A DNA stretch of 64,000 nucleotides from Hyaloperonospora brassicae. Lineage: Eukaryota > Oomycota > Peronosporomycetes > Peronosporales > Peronosporaceae. Below are positions 25,703 to 35,700 of the stretch, in pieces. A model generated the notes under the pieces. It ran no database searches and had not been told where the DNA came from. It worked only from the letters and a program-made list of their open reading frames with translations. The position numbers and the translations under genes are program-made. Every line of letters starts with the position of its first letter. Position 1 is the first letter of the stretch. The stretch covers positions 124,001 to 188,000 of the forward strand of contig CANTFL010001468.1 of assembly GCA_947650285.1 (NCBI GenBank). The letters are read 5' to 3'.

Positions 25703-27430
25703 TCGCAGAAGATCCTTATCTTCTGCGTATGCCTTTGTACGTCGTCAAGTAAACTTGACGAAGGGACACTGACTGACAGTGTCGCAACAGTGGGCCTATC
25801 CTCACTGTTGATTTGTGCGTCCGGCTCGAAATCGGGCCGGCGCGAAAGCGCATCAGCGACGATATTGAGTCGTCCTGGTTTATACTCCACGGAGAAGTTA
25901 TACTCCGCGAATAAATACAGCCACCTCGCCATCCTTTGCGAGAGGTGTGGGCTGTTTAAAGCCGTGCGTAGCGACGCATGGTCCGTATAGACAACAAACG
26001 ATCTATCTCCCAAAAAATGGACGCGAAACTTAGCCAGTGCGTACTTCATGGCAAGGATTTTCTTGTCATGCACTGGGTAATTACTCTCATCTGCTTGCAG
26101 CTGACGCGACTGATAACAGATGACGCGCTCCGCGCCATCTGCATCGAACTGCATTAACGAACAGCCGATTGCAAAATCGCTGGCGTCACAGACCACATGA
26201 AATGGTCTGTCCTGATCTGCAATCGCCAAAATAAGCGATCGCATCAAGCTTTTCTTGATGCCTTCAAAGGAAAGCTGACAGTCAGCGTTCCATGACCACT
26301 TGACATTTTTCTTGAGCAAGCAAGAAAGATGAACAGTCATCTCGGCGTACTTGTGCGAGTACTTGTGCAAGTACGCCGCTAGACCAAGGAACTTCCTTAG
26401 TCCCTTGACATCGACTGGCACTGGTCAGTCGGTGATCGCCTTGATCTTTTCGGGATCAGGGCGTACGCCGTGTTTACCCACGATGCACCCAAGAAGTGGT
26501 ATTTCGCTAGCCGCGAATATACATTTCTTGAGTTTGGCGTACAACTTATGCTTGCGCGTAAGTTGAAGGACTTGACGAACGTGGGTTCTGTGAACTTTAA
26601 CGTCCGTCTTTCCGTCCATATCCCGGCTATGGACGAACACATCGTCGAAGTAACTCGGTGCTAAATCGCGCACTGGTATCAACAGATTTGTGACACATCT
26701 GTTGAATGTTGCAGGGGCATTGCTCAGCCCCTGTGGCATAACTAGCTACTCCCACGCATCCCGCTGGGGGTACTCACTGCCGTGAACGGGATGTCCTGTT
26801 CACGCATGAGGATCTGATAAAATCCATCCATCAGATCCATGGACGAAAAGATGGTACTCTTTGACATACCATCTACGATTACGTCCTTCCTCGGTATCGG
26901 TGTCTGAGCCGGTACCGTTGCAGCATTCAATTTGTTGAATGCGTGCACTATCCGACACCCTCCTGTGGCCTTTCGCACACAGAAGGTCGGAGAGCTGTGA
27001 GGGGATGTCGATTTCCTCACATGGCTCGCTGCTAAGCGATCGGCAAAGAACTTGTCGATCGCTAGTACTTGTTCACGAGGCGGTGGCCACTGCTTCATGA
27101 CACAATACTTCGAGCCCGGTCTGAGCTCGATCTCGTGTCGAGTGCCTTTGTCCTTAGGCAACTCGCACGGTACGGATTCAGGGAACACATCCTTGAATTC
27201 GATCAAATCCTTATACAAAGTATTTGCCCTGAAGTGACTCCCAGAATTGGGACGCGTATCGCTCAATCCGAGTCTTCTCATCGAGGACACTTTCGTCCAT
27301 CGATGAGCTGCTGAGAACCCGTTCGTTCTCAGCAAATACTGTGGCCGACCGAATATCGGCCACATACTTATCCTCTGTGACGAGTATGCAGATCTGCTTG
27401 ACTTTGCCACTACGCAGATCACGCAAGAAC
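25699..27430 (-). pseudogene. Reverse transcriptase and RNase H of Gypsy pol
   Basis: RT copies the element RNA into DNA; RNase H removes the RNA strand. The frame carries FKDVFPESVP, the finger-palm segments (CRIVHAFNKLNAATV, IFSSMDLMDGFYQI), LSNAPATFNRC and the YFDD active site (SYFDDVFVHSR). After a shift it continues into RNase H (KFLGLAAYLHKY, VCDASDFAIGCSL, YTDHASL, VADALSRRP). Breaks: a stop near 26,742 with a frameshift inside the segment joining TPSGM to MPQGLSNAP, and another change near 26,423. Catalytic residues are preserved, so the lesions look recent. Confidence 0.92.
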
Positions 27431-28440
27431 CGTTTCGGTTCTAGCGTTGGCAACTGAGTTATCTCCGAAGTTATCTTAGGAGGCACAATCAGATCAAGCG
27501 TATAAGCGCCTACGCTTGATCCGTCATTAACCAAGACGTTCAACGTTTCGGTTACTTCCTGGGAACTTGTTTCCACAGGTTGCTGAAGGCCTAATCCTTC
27601 AGCAAGCTACTCTTGAGAAATTCCTCTCTCAAGTACGTGGGGACTTATTCCCTCGACGTCTTCTGACTGTGGCTGTGCAACCACAGTCAGGGACCGATAC
27701 TCTACGGTCGACTCTCCAGTCGAACTAGGATTTCCATGTTGCCCTTTGGAGGCAACAGGTTTTTTACTTCTAAGATTCTGCCCGCTAGGCATGCATTCAT
27801 GTCCCGGTCCACTCGACTTAATCAAGTGGTGGACCTTCGGCGTAGCCTGTACTTCTGTACAGCCGCCGGGAGCTTGCTCCACAGTGTAGTGATCAACTAC
27901 AATGTGATCTTGTCCAGTCATGCTAACGACCGAACCGCAAGTGAGGCCATCGCACTCACTCGCAGAACATCCACACGCTTGTGGACGCTCCAAGATGTTC
28001 ATCTGATGGCCATCTGATGAACGAGCAGCAGGCATCTTCACGGATCGATGCTGCCAGCTCACCCTTGGCTCGTACTTTCTGAGCCAAGGTAATCCCAGGA
28101 TGACATCAAATTTGTCATCCAGATCCAGTACGATGAAGTCATCATCTTACTGTTCGTCCTCCAACGTGTAGTAGATTCCTACTACACGTTTCTCAACGGT
28201 TATCGATGCGCCTGTTGCAAGGCGCACCGTCATCCTCGTGAGGGGAATGTCGCGCTCAACAAACTTGAGCCTACCACCCTCTAGTGACTGGCGACGAACA
28301 AAGTTGTTCGACGCCCCACAGTCTACTAGGGCACGAAGCGACAAACCATTTGTCGCTTCCAACTTCAAGGTGATGAGCGAAACGTCATCAACAGGTGCAG
28401 AGACACACACTGATTGTGTACCTGGAGCAACTTTCGTCAA
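27211..28440 (-). pseudogene. Aspartic protease and following spacer of Gypsy pol
   Basis: Processes the polyprotein. The domain at 28,440-28,147 contains ALVDCGASNNFVRR, where the usual D-[ST]-G triad is DCG, so the flap-side residue is Cys. This may reduce activity or be a family trait. A stop at 28,147 is followed in the same frame by LDLDDKFDVILGLPWL, a typical late protease strand, so this is a nonsense mutation and not the end of the domain. The frame then continues as a long spacer to 27,211 with another stop at 27,607. Confidence 0.85.
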
Positions 28441-28479
28441 GAGATTTGCAAATTCTCTTGAGATTGCTGGATCAGTAGG

Positions 28480-29660
28480 GCGCTCCGCCCCTACTGACCC
28501 CGACCATTTTTTGATGGTCCGTCTCGCTGTTGCGGCTTCGCAACAGCGCTGGAACCACGCCCATTTCCCTTCTTGGCGAATGGTCGTCCATTTCGCTCAA
28601 TACTGCTTGGTACTGGGCGTGAAGCACTACACTCATGTGCGAAGTGCCCTAACTTCTGACAGCGATTGCACTTCAGCAATCGCTTGTTATTTGAAGAGCG
28701 AGGTCTCTCGCTCTCAACATATCAGAGGTCCATTGGTTCTGGACCTCCCATCTCTTGTCGTCTCGGTGGATGGTAAGAGTTTGAGCTAGCATGAGCCTGT
28801 CTCATGCTAAAGTCTTCCTGTTCCGCGGCTGATATCGCTTCTTCAAGCGTATTCAGCTCAAGGCGGAATGGGTGGCTCCTGACGGGCCCTTCTGCGAGCC
28901 CTTGCATGAACACCAAAATCAACGTGTATTCATGAACTGGGTTAGAAGTTATACTACTCGCTAGGAGTCGTATATGTTGTGCGTAAGCGTGCACATATCG
29001 CTTACCCTGCTTGAGTTTCAGAAGCTCAGAACGATCCCTGAAATCAGCTCGTGGTAGCTCAAACGTTTGTCTGAGCCGGTACTTGAAGTCATCTAGCGAC
29101 CTAAACACATGTGGGTCGCTACTCTCGAGTCCCAGGGACCAAGGTTTTGGCACGACCTGCCAATTGGGTCTGAGCGAATGTGAGTTTCATTTGCTCATCT
29201 TCGACGCGACGAGCCCTTAAAGCTCTGTCGAGCTCGACAAACCATCGTAACAGGGAGTCCTTCGACACTCCACTGTACTTGGAGATGTCAACCTTCATGA
29301 CCTCGGGACGACGCGCATGCGCCTTCCCGCCCACAGCAGCATGGGATTGCTGCTGTCTCAACAGCTCTGTCTGATGAACACCGAGTTCTCTCAACTGCTC
29401 GGCCTGTTGAGAGCCTTGCTGGTGGAGCAAGGATACTTTCTTCCTTTCGGCGACAAGTTTACTTTGGATGAACTTGGCGATAGCGCGGCATGTTGTTGGT
29501 CTCTGTCTAGAGACTCCAACATGGCGCTAATGGCGAACTCGCCTACGGTAGAACTCATTCATTCTACCGCACCCCATTCGATGTCACTCAAATGGGTAAA
29601 CCCTTCACTCGTGGCGTTAAAGGTCCCTTTATCATCCAACATGTTCATGTTGGATGTTGT
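28480..29660 (-). pseudogene. Gag: capsid-like domain and CCHC zinc knuckle
   Basis: Structural protein of the virus-like particle. The N-terminal part (29,430-29,119) is Gln-rich, then VDISKYSGVSKDSLLRWF. A frameshift near 29,130 leads to the capsid core (FRSLDDFKYRLRQTF, LKQGKRYVHAYAQHIRLL). After an in-frame TGA at about 28,722 the same frame holds the RNA-binding knuckle CNRCQKLGHFAHEC (C-x2-C-x4-H-x4-C). So gag has one frameshift and at least one stop. Confidence 0.88.
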
Positions 29661-29672
29661 GGTCCTTGGAAG

Positions 29673-29690
29673 GACTACAAAGTGCTACCA
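29673..29690 (-). other. Primer-binding site of the Gypsy element
   Basis: On the minus strand the sequence two bases after the 5' LTR reads TGGTAGCACTTTGTAGTC. It begins with the TGG expected to pair with the CCA end of a tRNA. The tRNA species cannot be named from this window. Confidence 0.65.
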
Positions 29691-29692
29691 GG

Positions 29693-30085
29693 TGTAACGG
29701 GGCATACCCTTGCGTGAACTTAACGCAAGGGTATCGGTGCCCCGACAGACGTACACGAGGCGACGAGGAAGCGTAGGATAAGGAGAAAGCAGAACTGTTA
29801 TATTAATTACAATTAAGTCTTTTAACTACTGTCTCTCTGTTTGACTTAACTTTATTATGTCAATATAACTGAGTGTATGGTGACGTCTCGTCACCACTCA
29901 TTGCGCGCGTCCTGTGGCGAGTGGTGGGTTGATATCATCACGATATCAACCAATGAGCAGATCCTTTGGTCGCTTCACCAATATCACCATTATCGGTGAT
30001 ATTGTTCGAAGAATATTCACTTAATATTCTTTGTTGTCACTTTCTTTTAAAGTGACACTTCCATGTAACGGGCTGCCCCGTTACA
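29693..30085 (-). repeat. 5' LTR of the Gypsy element
   Basis: 393 bp. It differs from the 3' LTR by one inserted base in the ATATTAATTAC region, one C/T change near the start and one A/G change in a hairpin stem (near 30,008). It drives transcription on the minus strand. It carries the same series of hairpins. Confidence 0.95.
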
Positions 30086-30806
30086 GTTTAAGTAAAAGCA
30101 TAGAACTAAATCTTTCATTCATTTAATCACGCCCGGGGAATCACCCTTTCGGCACGCCAGTCAATAGTGGCCGTTCTTATTCGTGTTTCCATTAGTTCGC
30201 AACGAAACACTCGAGAAGCACGGAATACTACGTAGTAGCAGCTCTTTCGATGGCGATACATTGAAGCTGCTGCCCGACTACCTGTTCCAGGTGTTAATAA
30301 TCAATCGTAGCAGCATTAAAGTAGTATTGTAGACGAATTGGGTGTACACGGCTCGAGTACATCGTGTCTCTGCTTACAACACGTTTGGAAGTGGTGTACG
30401 CGACGCCGCGTTTAGTCAGCCAAACAGACGCTGCATAACATCAGCATGGGCTTTTTGTAGCACAGTTCGCCGAAAGATTCTACTCCGGCGCCTCAATTTT
30501 TTTGTTGTGTCAGACCCGTGCTGAGCTAGCGGTGCGCGCGTCCCTCGATGCTTGTGATCGAAAAATTACACCGTTATGTTCGATTTGGTCATGTGAATAT
30601 GCGTGAATCCAAGCTGACGTTTTTTTGTTTCCAGTAAATCCACAGCTACAAATAGTGCTAGTTGTATACATTAGTGACATTGATAGTTGGGATTAAGTAC
30701 TTGGAAAAGCGAGACCCGCCATGGGCTAGAAGCGAGGTCGTGGATTTTATGACATCAAATGCATGGCGTTCTATGTGTTCTCAGCGGTATCATCGGGATT
30801 GATTTT

Positions 30807-31325
30807 ATGGTACCTACGCTATTGCGGATGTTCTTTTCGTTGTTGGACGATTCACCTTCTGCAGGCATCAACAATGAAAGAAAAGGTACGTGATGATTTA
30901 ATTATACAGGTGCTGTGCATTGACTCATTTACCACCACCCATTCCACACAGTCTTCGGATTGGACAGTATCAACTCGTGACCGTTCAGCCAATCAAATGG
31001 CGCTTAGCAACGGCACCAGGGATAGTCTTTCTCTATCTGCACCGGCTACTTATGCGTACAGATCACGCAAGAGAGGCCAATGCAGCAGCTCGTACGTAGA
31101 AAAAGTACCCAAACTTGTCACATGCAGCTGCTTATGCAGCACGAACCGCCACTTAAGCCTTACTTGCCGCAGCTAATGGCACCGCTACAGCAGCAACATC
31201 AGCGACAGCCGATGATGAGCGCAGAATTGTTTGGAATGGGCCCACCGCCTTCACCCGCGCGAGTTCTCGAAGGCGTCTCGCCAGCTGTTTATATCGATCC
31301 TTCTACAGTACAATGCCAGACGTAA
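30807..31325 (+). pseudogene. Possible host gene remnant, Gln/Met/Pro-rich
   Basis: An ATG at 30,807 opens a short frame (RMFFSLLDDSPSAGINNER) ending at a good donor (AAAAG|GTACGTG at 30,886). An acceptor (CACACAG) ends at 30,951. Downstream, 31,080-31,325 reads as a Gln- and Met-rich segment (LMAPLQQQHQRQPMMSAELF, GMGPPPSPARVLEG) such as is seen in transcriptional regulators. The joined frame hits a stop soon after the acceptor, and I could not find a combination that keeps it open. It is either a decayed gene or an intron model I cannot resolve. Confidence 0.3.
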
Positions 31326-31626
31326 TTAAAGCTGCAAAACAAGACGATTCAATAGAGGCACGGTGGAAGCTGGTAGCTATTTAGTAAGTAGATATATGTT
31401 GGATACAAAAGGGTCAGAAGTGTATATTTAACACACTTGCCGCCTCACTTGCTGCCTCTGTCTGTTTTATTGCTGCCGTCTCGCCTCTCCCCAACTCCGC
31501 GCCCTTAAATCATGTAACAAATTGGGTTATCTGGTCCAGCACTTTATCTCCGCCAGACAGCGCAACTGGTGTGCAAAGACTCTGCTCGTGGTGACACGAA
31601 CCTCCGTCCATTGATTTTTAACACCC

Positions 31627-31642
31627 ACTCACTTCCCAATTT
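31627..31642 (+). promoter_or_regulatory. Oomycete-type initiator (Inr-FPR)
   Basis: ACTCACTTCCCAATTT matches the oomycete core promoter pattern (GCTCATTYYNCAWTTT) closely and lies 63 bp before the ATG at 31,705. This spacing is normal for these genes and supports that start codon. Confidence 0.65.
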
Positions 31643-31704
31643 GCTTGGTTCCCTACTATTTGTCCGGCCCCATTCTCGCCACGACTCGTTTACGGAAAGC
31701 TCCA

Positions 31705-32757
31705 ATGACGAGAAGCTTCTTCCTTCTTGTGCTCACGCCTGTCGTCGTTGCTAGCGGCGACGCTTTGCTGGATCACACGGCCGGCATACGACCCGACTTT
31801 GCATCCTCGGATCAAGATCAAGTAATTGAGTCTAACGTGACCGGCACGTTGGCATTTCGATCAACCGAAGGAACGACTAATGCTGCCAGTGATGAGAGAA
31901 TGCTGCATTCTTTCGAATCGTCAGCAGAAACGATTGGAGCCCTTGCGAGCGGGAGTGAAAGCTGGATTCCACAGATAGAGGAGGGGATTCCCTGGAGGGA
32001 GCTACTGATCAATGCAGCATCCGATGCTGAACGTGCCTGGGAGAATTATGCGACAGCCTGGAGAGACAAGAATAGTGGCTTGAGTAAATCGGTGGCTGAC
32101 TGGAGGATGGATCTCGACGATGCTATAAGGGCAGAGGATGATGCTTGGGTGGAGTATGAGGCTGACTGTGCGAAGGCGGAGGCCACCTATCGTAAACTGC
32201 ATGAAGTGTGGGGGAAGAAGAGAGCAGCCCGAAAAAAGCGTCAAGCAGCTTGGAATAAGTTCAACGCAGCATCAAAGAGCAAGAGGTTACCTGGAGCTGC
32301 CTGGGCAAAGGACCCGGTTGCCTACAGGAAACGATCACAGGCTTGGAAGATCAAGATGAACGCTTGGAAAAAAGACAAGGCTGTGCGGAAAGCGGACATA
32401 GCTTATCGACAAAGTAGCATGGCAAACGTGAAGGTTGAAGCTGTTCGTCGGATGATCGATGCGTTGGTAAGGGAGATCAAGACGTACCTGAGGGAATTCG
32501 AGGACCTGGAGGCAATGGGTGTTACGGTGGAGGGCTACCAAAAACGATTCGATTTGGACCCGTTGATCGTGAATCAGTATGTTGGCGGCGAAGTCACTCG
32601 CGAGATTCTTTACCGTAATGGGCCGGCGTACACGAAGTATTTGTGTTACAAGATATTCATCGAGAGTGGGAAGGATGCGCTACTGCTCTTACCCTATCAG
32701 TTGCTTTCATCAATGAGTCGGCAGGTGTATCGAAGTTCGCGGGCAAGCCATCGATAG
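31705..32757 (+). CDS. Secreted RXLR-like effector candidate, Trp-rich helical body
   Basis: A single-exon 350-aa protein. The first 20 residues form a signal peptide (basic start, then FFLLVLTPVVVA). At residues 48-53 (TLAFRS) there is no exact RXLR, but SDER at 62-65 sits where the acidic dEER element normally follows it, so I read this as a degenerate RXLR-dEER leader like those of many downy mildew effectors. Residues about 105-240 are Ala/Lys/Glu-rich with recurring AW pairs (AERAWENYATAW, EDDAWVEY, RQAAWNKF, AGAAW-like, SQAWKIKMNAWKK), predicting helices with regularly placed tryptophans. The C-terminal 100 residues are less biased. No membrane anchor follows. The start is chosen from the initiator at 31,627 and the signal peptide. 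Host target unknown; it could instead be a non-effector secreted protein. Confidence 0.7.
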   Translation: MTRSFFLLVLTPVVVASGDALLDHTAGIRPDFASSDQDQVIESNVTGTLAFRSTEGTTNAASDERMLHSFESSAETIGALASGSESWIPQIEEGIPWRELLINAASDAERAWENYATAWRDKNSGLSKSVADWRMDLDDAIRAEDDAWVEYEADCAKAEATYRKLHEVWGKKRAARKKRQAAWNKFNAASKSKRLPGAAWAKDPVAYRKRSQAWKIKMNAWKKDKAVRKADIAYRQSSMANVKVEAVRRMIDALVREIKTYLREFEDLEAMGVTVEGYQKRFDLDPLIVNQYVGGEVTREILYRNGPAYTKYLCYKIFIESGKDALLLLPYQLLSSMSRQVYRSSRASHR

Positions 32758-35700
32758 TTGGGGGACGACTTGCATCTTAGCTATGTGAAATGTAGAAATA
32801 CGCTAACGTGACCATTTCACTTTAATATACGTATGTGTTGACATCTCCATGAAACCTATTAGTTTTGACCGGATCAGCTATCGGTCAGCGGCAGCTAATT
32901 GTAAATTTTAGGTCGGTCATCGCTGACTACAATCAGCTTTGCAGCGACGGTTAATGCTTTAAATACGACTATGAGCGGTTCCATATCGGCGGGCAGATAA
33001 GTAAGACGCCAATCAAATACCTGATGCCCATTCGACAAAATATTGGATCCCAAGAAAGATGAGAACCAGGACGCTGCTGGTTAAGCAGCTTCAATTGTAA
33101 CAAGGTGACTTAGTCGTTCATCTAAAGCAAGAGTCTCAACGCCAACATGAATACCATCTCAGCACACGATGTTGCGGACACGCACATGAACGCGGCTTCC
33201 AATGCACAAACATATCTTTCGGAGATACTAGTCGGCGACACTTAACAAAGTATGGCTCTTTTAGATGATACAGTTGAAAAACCTTAGAGCACAAAATGCA
33301 CTCGCATGTTTAGACTTACATTGACACATAGTTCGTTTCCGAGGATTAATGAAGATCTAGTAGGGCTCTTACACGAAACTGTACCTAATAATTACGATAC
33401 CAGCAAGAATTTCTTAACGCTTGACGGGAATGGACGAACCGTGAAGCCTATATAGATGTATAAGCGCATCTATAACGCAGAGTATGTACAATTCTCTCCT
33501 GGTCAGATTATGGTATTACGAATTGACAAAAAAGGTAAGTCAGACTGCCACAATGCTGTAGTAAAGCGCGATGATGAGTCATATATACCTGCACGGCATA
33601 ATGGCCAAAGCCCTAAATATCAAACGCTGATCATGATGACACAAGCCCAGCCATACGATTTTGATATTAATTACCAAAATGTACAGTCTTGATGACGCAA
33701 ATGGTTACAGGTCCTATAATTTGTGTCTTTATTATGCTTTCAGCCGCATGAGTTATGCATTTTTAAGCTGTATCATTTTACAGAACCGAATTATTTGCTG
33801 AACGTACGCGTATCATTGTGACCAGAAAAAACGTAATCGACGATGGAGTTTATGTGCCATATATGGTGGTAAAATTTGCAATAGTTAATATAGGATGTAG
33901 TGATGTTTTGAGGTTTCGCTAAGCATCAATTGTCGACACAACTAGAAACACACACGCACTTAAGATTAAATTACGCTACTTTCAACCGATTATCTGACAG
34001 ACGATGACGTGATTTTTCTCATGGCCATGATGCTGACGTAAAAACGTCTCAAAACACTTAATTTTAGTCTGCATTTGCAGATCCAAATGTGTGGGAACAA
34101 CGACAAGGGTCTTTTTGCTTGCAACTATCGATTATGAATCCATACCTACGAGTAGGCTTATATTCCTTTAAAATTCATGTAAACTATCCGAAAATCATTG
34201 CTTTGCTTGCCGATGCTTTCACCATATATGAACAATAGCTTTTTAGCTCTGGATTCTGGTACCTCCTTGGGATTGCTTGGAGACAAAGCTACTAAATTAC
34301 AATGTCGACGTTGATGATATAAGCATTGTCTTAAAATATATTACCTGACGAATATACTTCAATGATTTTTGTTGTCGAAGATTAATTGCCCCGGAACTAT
34401 TAGGAATATTAGATGGATTGCGCGACATCCAGCAACCATGAATATCTATATCAGATAATTACGCACTTTTACGGTTTCGAAGAATGACAATCACTAATAC
34501 AAAAATATATCCATAGGTCATAGAGTTCAACTATCGTGCGTTGCTTTTTAGTGATGCATTAAAAAATTTCGCTTGATGAATTATCAAAATTTTCTTTTGC
34601 TAATCTCGTTGACAGAAAGTAGGTTCATTTACACCGTCAACGTTGACAGGATACTTGCATATAGAAGATAGAGACTGGCTGCATTCCAAGTGCATTATGA
34701 TGTCTGTCTTAGTCTCACTAATACTGAATAATATGGTTTACGTTCTCAACGCCACTATTCATATACTACGATAGTCGAGACACGCGTTCAAAATGGTGTT
34801 GCGGCAAATGATCACGTTCATCCATCTCCTTTTGACAAAAATTCAATGACTCGACAATGACTGACAAATGCTAGTAAATATTTTACTAGCATTATTAGGA
34901 TCAGATATTTACAACGCGTGGGTCCATGGACCGCCTGAATTTAGCTTTCGAGTACAAGGGACATTTTACCTGCGCGTGGACCTATATATCTTATGCTTTG
35001 TCACCCTTTGGCAAATATGGTATCCATCCACGCGAGGCGGCCACCCATTTTGGTTTTCTAGTCTGCTATATTGGACTATCTTCGTCGATTAGATATCGTA
35101 GCACAAGTAGCGGATGTCAATCGAGCACCATATCTCTACAGCCATTGCTCAGCCACTCGTTTGCCAAAGTCGATTATCTAACATTATTCGCAATAAACAT
35201 TATATACCCGGTGCAAACGACGTACCCAAATATGACCATCCGATAAATGCAATTAGGTTTTTTACTGGTTCAAACAGAATGTGTAACAGATGTGATATTT
35301 TAAACCCATTTGTCCAGGATTTCATCAATAGTCTGTCCATAAACAATTTTACAGATATATATTATTTGAAAGCGATGATTGATTTTCGAGCTTACATTAC
35401 ACAATTATTAGCCGTGCACGACTATTGCTATGCACTTGCAGCATACGTAGCCTACTTCTTAACATACAATTGAAGGCATTAATGTGGCAGAGTGTAACAT
35501 TATAAATTTTGCCAACATAAACCCCGGTGATTGATGCTGATACATATGGTCAAATCCACTTGGTCTGATTTGTAGACCTATTCAAAACCGAATGTTCCTA
35601 CAAAGATGAGGTCTGAAATCATGTGAATTTTTGAATATCTCAGGTTCAACACGTCTACCTACGACGATGTACTGGATCAGTCGATCTGCTACATTTATTA

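Larger units (their letters stand above)
22099..30085 (-). mobile_element. Ty3/Gypsy chromovirus, near full length, broken frames
   Basis: An 8.0-kb LTR retrotransposon coded on the minus strand: 5' LTR 29,693-30,085, primer site, gag, protease, RT, RNase H, integrase, chromodomain, purine tract, 3' LTR 22,099-22,490. The LTRs differ at only about three positions (two substitutions and one indel), which indicates recent insertion, yet gag-pol carries several stops and frameshifts. The 5-bp flanks (ATATA left, GTTTA right) do not match, so there is no target duplication; recombination between elements or an end rearrangement is likely. A convergent plus-strand reading frame lies between pol and the 3' LTR. 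Confidence 0.95.

Noticed and set aside
31645..31704. Upstream extension of the effector frame
   Set aside because: The in-frame codon at 31,645 is TTG, it overlaps the initiator region, and starting there would bury the signal peptide. The ATG at 31,705 fits promoter spacing.
34868..35473. Overlapping frames of 74-119 codons
   Set aside because: Three frames are open over the same bases with no recognisable motif, typical of chance.
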